In this document: piece after piece, positions 1-9,373 of the stretch
How the letters are laid out: each line of letters begins with the position of its first letter
Numbering within the stretch: the first letter of the stretch is position 1
NCBI GenBank assembly: GCA_025360015.1
Contig: JANYCZ010000004.1
Location: 1-64,000 of the forward strand
DNA length: 64,000 nucleotides
Reading direction: 5' to 3'
Source of the DNA: Verrucomicrobiota bacterium
GTDB taxonomy: Bacteria; Verrucomicrobiota; Verrucomicrobiia; Verrucomicrobiales; Verrucomicrobiaceae
Program-made: the position numbers and the translations under genes
The notes under the pieces: generated by a model
What the model was told of the DNA's origin: nothing
Databases searched by the model: none
Seen by the model: only the letters and a program-made list of their open reading frames with translations

Positions 1-3000
1 ATTGGTGTCCGTCGCACTGGTGAAGTGGACCGTGCCGGCATAGCCCGTGGCCGTGTTGCCAAAAACGTCTTTCGCTGTGACCGAAACCGACACCGCTGTG
101 CCCGCCGCTGCTGTGCCTGGAGCGCTCAGCACCAAGGCGGCGGCCGCCGCAGGGGTGATGTTGAATGCACCGCTCGTTGCCGAGGTGAGGCCTGCCGAAG
201 AAGAACTCAAGGTGTAACCTGTTCCGACCTTGTTGATGCTCAGGGTGCTGAAAGTCGCCGTGCCCGCCACTGCATTGACCGTCGCAGTTCCAGACAGCGT
301 GCCGCCTCCTGGATTGCTGCCAAATCCCATCGTCACACTCGCCGTACTCGTGGTCAGGTTGCCCGCTGCATCCTGAATCTGCACCGTCACTGCAGGGCTG
401 ATGGCCACGCCAGCAACTGCGGTGGTTGGCTGCGCGATCACCGCCAGCTTGGCTGCTGCACCGGCAGTGATGTTGAACGCGGTGCTGGTGGCAGAGGTGA
501 GAGCACCCGAAGTGGCGCTCAGGGTGTAGCCAGTGCCGGCTTTGTCGATTTGCAGCGCGCTGAAGGTCGCGACGCCACTCACTGCAGCCACGGTGGTGGT
601 GCCGGAGAGGGTACCGCTGCTCGGATTGGTGCCGATGGCCATGACCACATTCGCCGTGCTGGTGGTCAAGTTGCCTGCGGCATCCTGAATTTGCACGGTC
701 ACCGCTGGAGAGATGGCCGTCGCGGAAACCGTGTTGGTCGGCTGCGCGATCACCGCCAGCTTGGCCGCTGCGCCAGCCGTGATGTTGAACGTGCTGCTCG
801 TCGCAGGGGTAAGCGCCCCGGAAGTGGCGCTCAAGGTGTAACCCGTGCCTGCCTTGTCGATTTGCAGCGCGCTGAAGGTCGCCGTGCCTGCCACAGCAGC
901 CACCGTGGTGGTGCCGGAAAGCGTGCCGCTGCCTGGATTGGTGCCAATGGCCATCACCACGTTGGCCGTGCTGGTCGTCAGGTTGCCTGCGGCATCTTGA
1001 ATCTGCACGGTCACCGCTGGAGAGATCGCCGTGGCGGAAACCGTGTTGGTCGGCTGCGCGATCACCGCCAGCTTGGCCGCTGCGCCAGCCGTGATGTTGA
1101 ACGTGCTGCTCGTCGCAGGGGTAAGCGCCCCGGAAGTGGCACTCAAGGTGTAGCCCACGCCCGCCTTGTCGATTTGCAGCGCGCTGAAGGTCGCCACGCC
1201 CGCCACTGCGGTCACCGTCGTGGAGCCGGAGAGCGTGCCGCTGCTTGGATTGGTGCCGATGGCCAGCGTCACAGCCGTCGTGCTGGTCGTGGTCAGGTTG
1301 CCCGCAGCATCCTGAATCTGCACCGTCACTGCTGGAGAGATCGCCGTGGCCGAGACTGCATTGGTCGGCTGCGTGCCAACCGCCAGCTTCGCTGGAATGC
1401 CGGGCGTGATGTTGAACGTACCACTCGTCGCCGCAGTGAGGGCTCCCGAGGTGGCGCTCAAGGTGTAGCCTGCGCCCGCCTTGTCGATGTTCAGCGTGCT
1501 GAAGGTCGCCGTGCCGTTGACCGCAGCCACCGTGACCGTGCCGGAGAGCGTGCCGCCGCCTGGGTTGGTGCCGATCGCCATCGTCACATTGGCTGTGCTG
1601 GTTGTCAGGAAGCCATTCGCATCCTGAATCTGCACTGTCACCGCCGGAGAGATCGCAGCGGCAGAAATCGCGTTCGTAGGCTGGGTGGTCACCGCCAGCT
1701 TGGCCGCAGCTCCCGCCACCACCGTGGCCACCTGGGTGGGTCCCGTAGATCCTGTGCCGACAACTGCCACCGTGGCATTGAGCGCGCCGAGCGCCGTGGC
1801 ATTGGTGGAGAAGGTCACCGTAAGCTGGGTCGCGGTGGCGGCCGTGACCGCACCCACGGCCCCGTTGTTAAAGGTCACCGTGTTATTGGCCGGTGTGGTG
1901 GAGAAGCCGGTTCCCGCTATGGTAAGGGTCGCGGTACTTTGTACCAGATTGGCAGTGCTTGACGTGATCGAGAGGGAGATGACCGTGGCCACCTGCACCG
2001 CAGCACCGCTGCTCTGAGTATTGCTAGTGACGACGGCCGTGAGATTGCCCACGATGGGGGCGGTGCCGAAGGTCACCACGAGCTGTGTCGGGCTGGATGA
2101 TGTCACGCTTCCAGTGCCTGAACTCAAGGTCACCGAGTTGCTGGCGTTGCTGCTGGCAAAGCCAAAGCCGCTGATGGTCAGCGTTGTCGCTGTGTTCTGA
2201 AGAGTAGCGCTGCTGGACGTCACCACCGGGAACACGGTGGCCACCTGGGTGCTGGCACCGCTGCTGACGCCGTTGGTGGTGACGACGGCCTGGAGAGAGC
2301 CCGCGTTCGTAGGCAGAGTGGAGAGCGTGACGGTCAGCGTCGTATTCGTGGCACCGGAGACCGTGCCCACCGCGCCGTTGGTGAACGCCACGGTGTTGTG
2401 AGCCGCCACGGGGTCAAAGCCAAAGCCAGCGATGCTTACCGTCGCCGCATTCGCCGCCACGGCCGTGCTGGTGGAGGTCACGAAGGGGGCGACTGTGGCC
2501 ACCTGCACGGCGGGCGTGCTGGTGAAGGTGCTGGTGGTCACCACGGCGTTCAGTGCGCCTGCCACCACTCCTGCGGGCAGGGCGGTGGTGAGCGAGGTGG
2601 TCGTGGCGGCGCTCGGAGTGACAATGCCCGTGCCCCCGCCGCTGAAGGTGACGCTGTTGCTGGCGGCGGTAGCGCTGAAGCCCACACCACCGATGGAGAA
2701 GCTGGCAGCATTCGCGGCCACAGTGCCCGTGTTCGTGGTCACCACTGGGACCACCGTGGCCACCTGGATCGCGCCGGAGGCCCCGCCAAAGGAGGTGACG
2801 TTTGCCGTGAGGCTGCCCAGCGCCGTCGGCTGGGTGGACAGGGTCACCGTCAGCTGCGTCGTCGTGGCGGCCGTCACCGTGCCCACAGCACCGTCATTGA
2901 AGACCACGGTGTTCTGCGCAGGGGTGGCGGAGAAGTTGCTGCCGTTGATGGTCACGGTGCTGGTGCTGATGCCCAGGCTGGTGGTGGCCGTGGTAACAAC

Positions 3001-6000
3001 GGGTGAGGGAACGATGGTCGCCACCTTGGCCGACAGGCCGCTGTTGCCGTCCAGCGTGGTGACGATGGCCGACAGCGAACCGAGGGAGGGTTGAGAGGAT
3101 AAGGCGACGGTGAGCTGGGTGCTGGTGGCGGCTGTCACCGTTCCGGAACCGCTGCTGAACACAACGGTGTTGTTCGCCGGCGTCGTCGCGTCAAAAAAGG
3201 TGCCGGTGATGATCAGGCTGCTGGCGTTCTGCGCCACGCTGGCGGTGCTGAGAGCCACGGTTGGCGGCACAGCCAAGATGGTGAAGGTATGCGCCTGGCC
3301 CGTGGCGGCTCCACCGGCAAAATCAACCGACTGAGTGGTGGCAAAACTGCCGGAGGTGCTGCTCACCGTTGCCTGGCTGTCGAGCTGCGTGGCTCCGACA
3401 ATGGGATTTTCAATCTGCACATCGTAGGTGATGACTACTCCTTTGCCCGCAGGCAGCTTCGCGATGGAGACAGGGTTGATCAGCGTGTCGACGCCTGTTG
3501 GGTTGCCCACCGGGTCAGGAGTCACATTGGTCAGGAAGTGGGTCACGCCGCCGTTGAATGGCGTCGCTCCTCGGGCCTGGTCTTTGGCGGGCAGACGGCG
3601 CTCTCCCTTGGTGAGGTGGCCGTACATGATGTTGTTGCGCTCCATCAAACTGTAGGTGTCGTTCAAACCAAGAACGTGACCCATTTCATGAATGATCGTC
3701 GTCAGCAGATCCACGTGACCGGCGGGTGCTGCCGTCGGCAAGGTATAGCGACGCGTCGGCGCAGTCTGCGCGCTGAACAGGGCGTCACTGGCCTCGCTGA
3801 CTTCCGTAAACCAGCCGTTGCCACCTGCATTGGCATCCACACGGATCGTATCGCCATCCGCTTCGCCGAGATGATTGTCGCTCAGGGAGACGACCTCAAA
3901 TTTCATCCCGCGCAGATAGGCAAGCTGTTCGTCAGTCAGGCCGCTGGCCTGCCAGCGGGCCATGGCGGCGGCGACCGCCGCATCAAGATCGCGCTGCTGG
4001 ATCCGTGAGGAAGAGCCGGCTCCTGCTGGGGCGGCCTCGGGACTGAATGCTCTGGCCGCTGGAGCCTTGAGTGGGCTGCCTGTCTGTTCAGCCGATCCAG
4101 CCGTCAGTGACGTGGCAGCGGGGGCTTCAGACTTCACCTTTTCGATGCCACCTGCGGCAAAGATGAGCGGTGGAGCGAACGTGGTGTCCCTCAGATAGTT
4201 GCTGCCGCTGATGATATCTGTACCACCCGTCCCGAATCCCCCGCCCGTCGCACTGCCGGGATTCAAGCCATTAACAAACGTGGTGACTTGGGCGTTCGTC
4301 GGCGTGGCCGCCAGAGTGCTGCCGGTGGAATCGTAGATTGAGAAATCATTGGTGGTGGCCACCGTGCCGTTTTTGCGCAGGCCGATGCCTGAAGCGGCGT
4401 TGCTGCCCGCGCTGATGTTGCTGAAAATATTCAGGAAGACCGCGTCATCGGCGCTGGAATTATTGCCTGCATCCACGCGGATACCCTCGCGCGCGGTGCC
4501 GCCTGCATTGACTGGAGCGCCAACGGTGTTGCTGGCGACCTTCAGGTAAAAGTTGCCGCTGACACCCCGGCCCACAAGGAGCATGCCATTGCCGTCAGTC
4601 CCGTGGATGTTGTTATTGGTCACCACGAGGCTCAGCCTGGGCGTGTCTGTGTTTCCGTTGGTGACGCCGTTGCCCCCCGCGATGCCATTGCCGCCGCCGC
4701 CATTGGGCGTATGCGTCGCCGTGATGACGTTGTTGTCCACCACACCTGCCATGTCCGAATTCCCGTTGTTGCCGATCAGGACTACCGTGCCAATGCCGCT
4801 GCTGCCCAGGGGAGTGCCTGCCGTTCCGTTGTTCCTGATTTCAAAGTTCGTCTGTGTCCGGAAGGAGTTGTTGCGGCAGGAATTCGCCACGGTGATCGCC
4901 TGCGTGCCGTTTGTGTCGATCGAAGTGATGGAATTCCCGGTGATGGAAATGATGTGGCTCGAGTCGCTCACGGGACGGCCTAGTCCATCGATCGTCACAA
5001 AGCCCGCATGCGCCACCGCGCCGCCGCCTAGGCTCGAGTTGCCGATGCTGACCTGGATGCCGCCCGCTTTCTGGCCGGAGATGGTGTTGTTGGAGATGCT
5101 GGCGTTGTTGAGACTGAACGACGTGGTGCCGTTCCCAATGCCCACAAAACTAAGCGCCGCCGTGCCGCCGAGGCCGCCTGCAGTGGCATTGCTCACCACA
5201 TTGTTGGTGACGGTCGCATTGGTCACCGTGCCATCGTCAGACTGGATGTCGAGACCGGCGGCGAAACCGTTGCTCATCGTGTTCTTCGTGATGGACAGCG
5301 TGCCGCTGATGTTGTTGCCGTTCAAAGTCGGCGCGCCGGAGTAGTTCGTGGAGTTGAAGGCGATGTTGGCGTCCCCAGTCTGTGAGCCCGTGGTATTGAT
5401 GTTGCTGTTCGCCAGCGTGAAATTCACCACCCCCGTCCCAGCGATGCCGCTGCGACTCGTGTTGAGAATGTTCATATTGGTGAACGACGGACTCAGCGTG
5501 CCTGCCAGCGCGATGGCCGCTCCGGTCGTCCTCTGAATCGTGCCGCCGGAGTTGTCCCCGCCGACGGAGGTGTTGCCGTTCCCGGTCACCGTCAAACTGC
5601 CGCTGGCACCCGTGGCGCTGAGCACGATGCCGTTCACCGGGCCGCTGCCAGCCGTGCCTGCGTTGATGCTCTTGAAAGTCAGCCCGCCCGCTCCGATGGT
5701 GGTGCTCACCACGTTCAGCGCGATGCCTGTCGAAGTGGCAAGCGTGCTGGTGACATTGGTGACTGTGACCGTGCCGCCGCCCGTTGCGTTGAATGCTGTA
5801 TTGCCACCGGTGCTGGCGGTGATCGCTGCCACAAAGTTGATCGTGGCTCCTGAATTGCCCACCAGAGTGATGCCTGTCCCTGTGTCCCCGATCGCCTGGC
5901 CGAAAGTGATCGTCCCCCCGCTGCGGCTGGAGATGTTCACTGAATGCCCGGCGCTATTGGTGATGGGGGCATTGATGGTGAAAGTGCCGCTGCCCCCGCT

Positions 6001-7095
6001 GAGCGCGATGCCATTGCCCGTGGTGCCGGAAATGGACAGATCAACTACCGTTGGGTTTCCGATGGTTCCCGAATTGACATTGGTACCGCTGATGCCGCTG
6101 CCAGCAGCGCTGGTCACGTCAAGTCCCACGACCACATTGCCTTCCGCCAGCGTGATGGCATTACCGCCCGAATTAGTCACCTGCGGCCGGCTGCCGCCAG
6201 GCGTCATCGTCGGGCGGGCAGGTGTGTCGATGTTGGCAGAAACGCCCAGCACCGTGTCAAAGTTCCCGCCTTGGGCCGCCTGCCCCACCAGCGCCTCACC
6301 GATCTTCAGCACAATGCCGCCGGTGTAGTTTGCGGTATTCGTACCGATGAGGAAGATCTTCTGGTTCACCGCGTCCACGGTGGAGACTTTGCCCAGGGTC
6401 TTAAACGGGTGGCCCAGCGTGCCAGTATTGGCGTCTGAACCATTCACTGCATCCACATACCAGACCACGGTTCCGCCCACGGTGAGAGTCACCGTGCCCT
6501 GATCGCTGCCGGAAGGAGCTCCAGAAACGCCATTGCTGAGGGTGTATTTAAAACTGTCCGTACCCACATAGCCGGCCGTGGGCGTGTAAACAAAAGTACC
6601 TTTGTTCGCTCCGCTGTTGAAAACGACAGTCCCATGCAGCGGGGCGGTGGTGACAGTCACAGTCACGGCAGCATTGGCCGCCGGTAAAGCCACCCCACCA
6701 GCATAGCCATAGAAATCATTGCTCAGCACGTTGAACCCGGTGCCCACCGAGGTGTCGATGCTGGTGTTGGCAAGAACCACGGGCGCATAGCTGTCATCGA
6801 CTGCCACGGGTGTTGCGGAGAGAGTGCCCGCCTTGTAGGCGGCGTGCGCCACATCAGGATCAGTAAACTGCACGTTTGCGGCATCCACCGCGCCGGTGTT
6901 GGTGATCGTGTTGGTATAAGTGATGGGGGTCCCGGCCTTCTTGTGCGTCGCCGCAGGCACGTTGTCATCCTTGCTGACAGTCACCGTGGTGGCGGGGGCG
7001 ACGGCCTCGAGCCGCAGACCGCCCGGCAGTAAAAGCGCCGCTGCCAGCGCAGAAACCCATGTCGATTTTGCGGTGAAATATTTAAACTTGTTCAT
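1..7095 (-). CDS. Giant secreted multidomain protein with beta-helix, metallopeptidase and Ig/TIG repeats (C-terminus outside window)
   Basis: The frame opens at an ATG ending at 7095 and stays open to the left edge, giving about 2365 codons without a stop, so the C-terminus is missing. It starts MNKFKYF with a hydrophobic signal segment (about residues 10-30). Next come a conserved-repeat domain of the DUF11 type (KAGTPITYTNTITNTGA), an Ig/cadherin-like domain (about 95-190), and a right-handed beta-helix (about 198-960) that opens with YVDAVNGSDANTGT. A metallopeptidase region (about 1035-1230) carries HEMGHVLGLND, so His1136, Glu1137, His1140 and Asp1146 fit the metzincin HExxHxxGxxD site, with NIMYG downstream. 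Six TIG-like repeats and then five 104-residue Ig-like repeats follow. Inference: a cell-surface or released adhesin/peptidase. It lies 20 bases downstream of three collar genes on the same strand, probably one operon. I cannot see its anchor. Confidence 0.85.
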   Translation of the reverse strand, partial: MNKFKYFTAKSTWVSALAAALLLPGGLRLEAVAPATTVTVSKDDNVPAATHKKAGTPITYTNTITNTGAVDAANVQFTDPDVAHAAYKAGTLSATPVAVDDSYAPVVLANTSIDTSVGTGFNVLSNDFYGYAGGVALPAANAAVTVTVTTAPLHGTVVFNSGANKGTFVYTPTAGYVGTDSFKYTLSNGVSGAPSGSDQGTVTLTVGGTVVWYVDAVNGSDANTGTLGHPFKTLGKVSTVDAVNQKIFLIGTNTANYTGGIVLKIGEALVGQAAQGGNFDTVLGVSANIDTPARPTMTPGGSRPQVTNSGGNAITLAEGNVVVGLDVTSAAGSGISGTNVNSGTIGNPTVVDLSISGTTGNGIALSGGSGTFTINAPITNSAGHSVNISSRSGGTITFGQAIGDTGTGITLVGNSGATINFVAAITASTGGNTAFNATGGGTVTVTNVTSTLATSTGIALNVVSTTIGAGGLTFKSINAGTAGSGPVNGIVLSATGASGSLTVTGNGNTSVGGDNSGGTIQRTTGAAIALAGTLSPSFTNMNILNTSRSGIAGTGVVNFTLANSNINTTGSQTGDANIAFNSTNYSGAPTLNGNNISGTLSITKNTMSNGFAAGLDIQSDDGTVTNATVTNNVVSNATAGGLGGTAALSFVGIGNGTTSFSLNNASISNNTISGQKAGGIQVSIGNSSLGGGAVAHAGFVTIDGLGRPVSDSSHIISITGNSITSIDTNGTQAITVANSCRNNSFRTQTNFEIRNNGTAGTPLGSSGIGTVVLIGNNGNSDMAGVVDNNVITATHTPNGGGGNGIAGGNGVTNGNTDTPRLSLVVTNNNIHGTDGNGMLLVGRGVSGNFYLKVASNTVGAPVNAGGTAREGIRVDAGNNSSADDAVFLNIFSNISAGSNAASGIGLRKNGTVATTNDFSIYDSTGSTLAATPTNAQVTTFVNGLNPGSATGGGFGTGGTDIISGSNYLRDTTFAPPLIFAAGGIEKVKSEAPAATSLTAGSAEQTGSPLKAPAARAFSPEAAPAGAGSSSRIQQRDLDAAVAAAMARWQASGLTDEQLAYLRGMKFEVVSLSDNHLGEADGDTIRVDANAGGNGWFTEVSEASDALFSAQTAPTRRYTLPTAAPAGHVDLLTTIIHEMGHVLGLNDTYSLMERNNIMYGHLTKGERRLPAKDQARGATPFNGGVTHFLTNVTPDPVGNPTGVDTLINPVSIAKLPAGKGVVITYDVQIENPIVGATQLDSQATVSSTSGSFATTQSVDFAGGAATGQAHTFTILAVPPTVALSTASVAQNASSLIITGTFFDATTPANNTVVFSSGSGTVTAATSTQLTVALSSQPSLGSLSAIVTTLDGNSGLSAKVATIVPSPVVTTATTSLGISTSTVTINGSNFSATPAQNTVVFNDGAVGTVTAATTTQLTVTLSTQPTALGSLTANVTSFGGASGAIQVATVVPVVTTNTGTVAANAASFSIGGVGFSATAASNSVTFSGGGTGIVTPSAATTTSLTTALPAGVVAGALNAVVTTSTFTSTPAVQVATVAPFVTSTSTAVAANAATVSIAGFGFDPVAAHNTVAFTNGAVGTVSGATNTTLTVTLSTLPTNAGSLQAVVTTNGVSSGASTQVATVFPVVTSSSATLQNTATTLTISGFGFASSNASNSVTLSSGTGSVTSSSPTQLVVTFGTAPIVGNLTAVVTSNTQSSGAAVQVATVISLSITSSTANLVQSTATLTIAGTGFSTTPANNTVTFNNGAVGAVTAATATQLTVTFSTNATALGALNATVAVVGTGSTGPTQVATVVAGAAAKLAVTTQPTNAISAAAISPAVTVQIQDANGFLTTSTANVTMAIGTNPGGGTLSGTVTVAAVNGTATFSTLNIDKAGAGYTLSATSGALTAATSGTFNITPGIPAKLAVGTQPTNAVSATAISPAVTVQIQDAAGNLTTTSTTAVTLAIGTNPSSGTLSGSTTVTAVAGVATFSALQIDKAGVGYTLSATSGALTPATSSTFNITAGAAAKLAVIAQPTNTVSATAISPAVTVQIQDAAGNLTTSTANVVMAIGTNPGSGTLSGTTTVAAVAGTATFSALQIDKAGTGYTLSATSGALTPATSSTFNITAGAAAKLAVIAQPTNTVSATAISPAVTVQIQDAAGNLTTSTANVVMAIGTNPSSGTLSGTTTVAAVSGVATFSALQIDKAGTGYTLSATSGALTSATSTAFNITAGAAAKLAVIAQPTTAVAGVAISPAVTVQIQDAAGNLTTSTASVTMGFGSNPGGGTLSGTATVNAVAGTATFSTLSINKVGTGYTLSSSSAGLTSATSGAFNITPAAAAALVLSAPGTAAAGTAVSVSVTAKDVFGNTATGYAGTVHFTSATDTN
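155..1717 (-). repeat. Five tandem 312-315 bp Ig-like repeats inside the giant protein
   Basis: The marker gtgatgttgaa recurs at 155, 467, 779, 1091 and 1406, a period of 312, 312, 312 and 315 bases (104-105 residues). A sixth partial unit runs into the left edge (1-154). Each unit reads roughly as AVIAQPTNTVSA, SPAVTVQIQDAAGN, GTLSGTTTVAAV and GTGYTLSATSGAL on the minus strand. Units starting at 779 and 1091 are almost identical over long stretches, which suggests recent duplication or gene conversion. The repeats stay in frame and form extended Ig-like stalks in related proteins. Confidence 0.85.
1721..3270 (-). repeat. Six tandem ~258 bp TIG/IPT-like repeats inside the giant protein
   Basis: The phrase coding for QVATV recurs at about 1721, 1982, 2234, 2492, 2753 and 3011, spacing 252-261 bases (84-87 residues). 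A typical minus-strand unit reads LTIAGTGFST, NNTVTFNNGAVGAVTAAT and QLTVTFST, which looks like an IPT/TIG or similar Ig-like fold. The copies are more diverged than the 312-base repeats next to them, so this array is probably older. Confidence 0.75.
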
Positions 7096-7115
7096 GAGAT
7101 GAAAAATGGGCCGGT

Positions 7116-7634
7116 CTAGGTGCGGGGCGGGTAGACGCCTTGCAAGGCGATGCAAAAATTAAGCGTCAGGTAGGGCTGCAAATTATTGTGCGGCTGGTCG
7201 CCTCCTGCGGGTGCCAGCGCATTACCGCTCAGCGCCGTCAACGAGGCAGGCGCTGCGTAGGTCGATATGCCCCCGATCCCCCCGGCTGTGAGTTCATTGA
7301 CCGGGCTTTGATCGGTGCCGTCAGAATTGGCGGCATTCCAGGCATGCGAGTGGCTTGGGATCTCAGACTCCAGCAGCGTTACCGTGTCGCTGCCGCCGAT
7401 CTCCCCCAGATCATGCAGTGACAGGCCCGGCCCCTGCCCTGGGTGCATCGGTGCATTGCCCTGCATGTTCGGCAGTGCGAAGTTGGATTTGCCATCGCCC
7501 CCGTAGGTGGTGCCCAGCAGGGAAAACAACGCGGTGTTCTGTGACAACGGTAGAATCTGCCCGTCACAAAAAGCCCAGCCTTTGGGCGCAAAATTAAAGG
7601 GGAAAATGCGGATTTCCGCGACAAAAGGATCCAT
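7116..7634 (-). CDS. Phage tail collar domain protein (MdpB-type), third of three
   Basis: A 172-residue protein starting MDPFVAEIRIFPFNFAPKGW and keeping the family pattern AEIRxFxxxFAPxGWxFCDGQ, then LFSLLGTTYGGDG and FALPNMQG. The second half holds a variable Ser/Thr/Gly/Ala segment and the closing phrase QPYLTLNFCIALQGVYPP. This is the collar domain of phage short tail fibres. Stand-alone bacterial copies are called microcystin-dependent or tail fibre proteins, and their true role is not settled. It follows the preceding collar gene by 6 bases and precedes the giant gene by 20 bases on the same strand. No capsid, tail tube or baseplate gene is nearby, so a full phage particle is not supported. 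Confidence 0.9.
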   Translation of the reverse strand: MDPFVAEIRIFPFNFAPKGWAFCDGQILPLSQNTALFSLLGTTYGGDGKSNFALPNMQGNAPMHPGQGPGLSLHDLGEIGGSDTVTLLESEIPSHSHAWNAANSDGTDQSPVNELTAGGIGGISTYAAPASLTALSGNALAPAGGDQPHNNLQPYLTLNFCIALQGVYPPRT

Positions 7635-7640
7635 GGCAGG

Positions 7641-8150
7641 TCAGGTTTGGGAGGGGAAGATGCCGAACAGTGAGATGATAAAATCCACGCAAAGGTAGGG
7701 CTGGAAATTGGAGTGCGGCTGGTCGCCTCCCGTTGAACTCATGGCGCTCGGTGAAAGCTGCACGACCGGAAAATCCGAACCGTAGGGTGTGATCGTCGCG
7801 TTCTGCGTCGTCGCCGTCAGGTTTCCCGTCGGCGATGTGCCGCTCGCGGGGCTGGATGATGCGAGCAAGGGATGCGTGTGCTGCGGGATCTGCGACACAT
7901 TCAGCGTGACTTGCTCCACCCCGCCGGTGTCGGCGAGGGTGAACCCATTGCCGAAGTGAACAGGAACGCGACCCCGCTGGTCAGGCAAAGCAAAGGTGCT
8001 CTGTCCATCCCCGCCATAGGTCGTGCCGATCAAATTGAACAGCGTTTCATACTCGGAGATCGGCAGGAGCTGACCTTCGCAAAACATCCAGCCTGCCGGG
8101 GCAAAATTGCCCGCGAACATCCGGATTTCACCAACATAAGGTTGAGCCAT
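7641..8150 (-). CDS. Phage tail collar domain protein (MdpB-type), second of three
   Basis: A 169-residue paralogue of its neighbours: MAQPYVGEIRMFAGNFAPAGW, then FCEGQLLPISEYETLFNLIGTT and FALPDQRGRVPVHFGNG, a variable middle (HTHPLLASSSPASGTSP) and the closing QPYLCVDFIISLFGIFPSQ. The HTH motif in the middle of the protein is also a family mark. It sits 9 bases after the first collar gene and 6 bases before the third, so the three are almost certainly cotranscribed. The closely similar ends with diverged middle segments suggest triplication followed by diversification of an exposed binding or trimerisation region. That last point is inference. Confidence 0.9.
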   Translation of the reverse strand: MAQPYVGEIRMFAGNFAPAGWMFCEGQLLPISEYETLFNLIGTTYGGDGQSTFALPDQRGRVPVHFGNGFTLADTGGVEQVTLNVSQIPQHTHPLLASSSPASGTSPTGNLTATTQNATITPYGSDFPVVQLSPSAMSSTGGDQPHSNFQPYLCVDFIISLFGIFPSQT

Positions 8151-8159
8151 GGTAGAAAA

Positions 8160-8666
8160 TTAGTTTTGGGATGGAAAGATACCCTGCAAGGCAATGCTGA
8201 AATTCAGCACAAGGTAAGGCTGCATGTTCAAGTGCGCCTGACTGCCGCCAATGTTCCCGATCGTCGTATTGGACATGGCCACCAGGTCGGATGCAGAACC
8301 ATAAAAATTGGCACCCGCCGATTTCGACAAAACACGGGCCGATGACGGCGCACCCGCAGTGGGTGCCACGTTTGCCGCCATGGCCGAATGCGTATGCGTT
8401 GGGATCTCCGCAATCGAAAGTGTGTGCGCCTGCTCGCCACCGCGCTCCCCCAGCGTATGTCCGTTGCCCATGTGGATGGGGGTTCTCCCCTGTAGATTCG
8501 GCAGCCCGAAGTTCACGCGACCGTCACCACCGTAGGTCGTGCCCAGCAGCGAAAACAGCGCCTGGTTTTGGTTGATGGGCAGGAGTTGCCCGTCGCACTG
8601 CGCCCAGCCTTTCGGCGGAAAGCCAAATGACATCAGACGGATTTCGGAAAGGAAAGGTTCAGCCAT
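8160..8666 (-). CDS. Phage tail collar domain protein (MdpB-type), first of three
   Basis: A 168-residue collar protein, MAEPFLSEIRLMSFGFPPKGW, with QCDGQLLPINQNQALFSLLGTT, FGLPNLQGRTPIHMGNG, IAEIPTHTH and the closing QPYLVLNFSIALQGIFPSQ. It is the first gene of the minus-strand run collar-collar-collar-giant protein. Its start is set by the ATG ending at 8666, and the sequence upstream (8667-8800) is AT-richer and holds no gene, so the operon promoter is expected there. A DUF6916-type gene is transcribed away from it on the other side of that gap. I see no clear Shine-Dalgarno site. Confidence 0.9.
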   Translation of the reverse strand: MAEPFLSEIRLMSFGFPPKGWAQCDGQLLPINQNQALFSLLGTTYGGDGRVNFGLPNLQGRTPIHMGNGHTLGERGGEQAHTLSIAEIPTHTHSAMAANVAPTAGAPSSARVLSKSAGANFYGSASDLVAMSNTTIGNIGGSQAHLNMQPYLVLNFSIALQGIFPSQN

Positions 8667-8842
8667 AAGATTACTTTACGAATTAATTATGCCCTCAATA
8701 CCTCATAAGCCGCCCTTCACAAGGCACGAACTGCAAAAAAACAGTCACCGAAAAATCTTTACCTAGGAAGAAATAAAGCACTGTTCAATCGGCCTGAATG
8801 AAGTTATGGATCACCGTCCAAAAGCTCTCCTTTCTCCTTCTT

Positions 8843-9373
8843 ATGCATGCTCCATCTGACTCCTCAGCCGCCAGCGCCATGCGTCGAAAAATTCTCGGCT
8901 TGTCAAGCCTGGCTGGACTCGGGGCCCTTGCAACTTACCTAGGCTGGAACCGTAGTTCTCCAGCGCCCCACGCAACCGCGCCTGCGTCCCCGCCACGCCC
9001 CCTTTCTTCCACCACACCGCACCACGCCGAGCAGGTGCCTGAAACACCGCCTCAGCCCGTGGCCGACACCACCGTCTTCCGTCGTGATGCCTTTGTGCCT
9101 CACCTGAACTCCGACTTCACCATCATTCATGCAGGCGATGACAGCGCCGAGTGCCGTCTCATCGAAGTGAGCCCCGAACGGCGCATTTCTTCCGCCAAGC
9201 AGACTTACACCAGCTTCACCCTTCTCTTCACCGCCGGACCTGCCTTCCTGCGTGAAGGCGGCATCTGCCGTGTGAAGCACAAGGAAATGGGCGAGATGCA
9301 GTTCTTCCTCTCCCCCGTCGGCAAACCCGGAGCCAAAACAATGCTCGAAGCCGCCTTCACCCAGGCGGTCTGA
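8843..9373 (+). CDS. DUF6916-type protein with N-terminal signal-anchor
   Basis: The C-terminal part (about the last 95 residues) reads FRRDAFVPHLNSDFTI, then CRLIEVSPE, TSFTLLFTAG and CRVKHKEMGEMQFFLSPVG, ending MLEAAFTQAV. This matches the DUF6916 pattern I recall beside tail-collar genes; no function is known. The N-terminal part has a hydrophobic segment after MRRKILG and then a Pro/Ala/Ser/His-rich linker, so it is probably exported or membrane anchored. Three in-frame starts are possible: 8798, 8843 and 8879. The last would place MRRK directly before the hydrophobic segment and is attractive; I give 8843 as a compromise. Its stop overlaps the next ATG (TGATG at 9371-9375), which implies translational coupling to the acetyltransferase. 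Confidence 0.75.
   Translation: MHAPSDSSAASAMRRKILGLSSLAGLGALATYLGWNRSSPAPHATAPASPPRPLSSTTPHHAEQVPETPPQPVADTTVFRRDAFVPHLNSDFTIIHAGDDSAECRLIEVSPERRISSAKQTYTSFTLLFTAGPAFLREGGICRVKHKEMGEMQFFLSPVGKPGAKTMLEAAFTQAV

Noticed and set aside
25..1962. Plus-strand open frame of 645 codons opposite the Ig-like repeats
   Set aside because: Rich in Arg, Cys, His and Gly with the same period as the minus-strand repeats; it is the antisense shadow of the GC-rich repeat gene, which itself reads as a sensible protein.
4553..6328. Plus-strand frames of about 260 codons opposite the beta-helix
   Set aside because: Pro/Val/Leu/Thr-rich low-complexity translations with no motif, antisense to a coherent beta-helix sequence.
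7116..8666. Prophage remnant
   Set aside because: Only collar-domain genes are present, with no structural, lysis, replication or integration gene and no att-like repeats; stand-alone MdpB-type collar genes are common outside phages.
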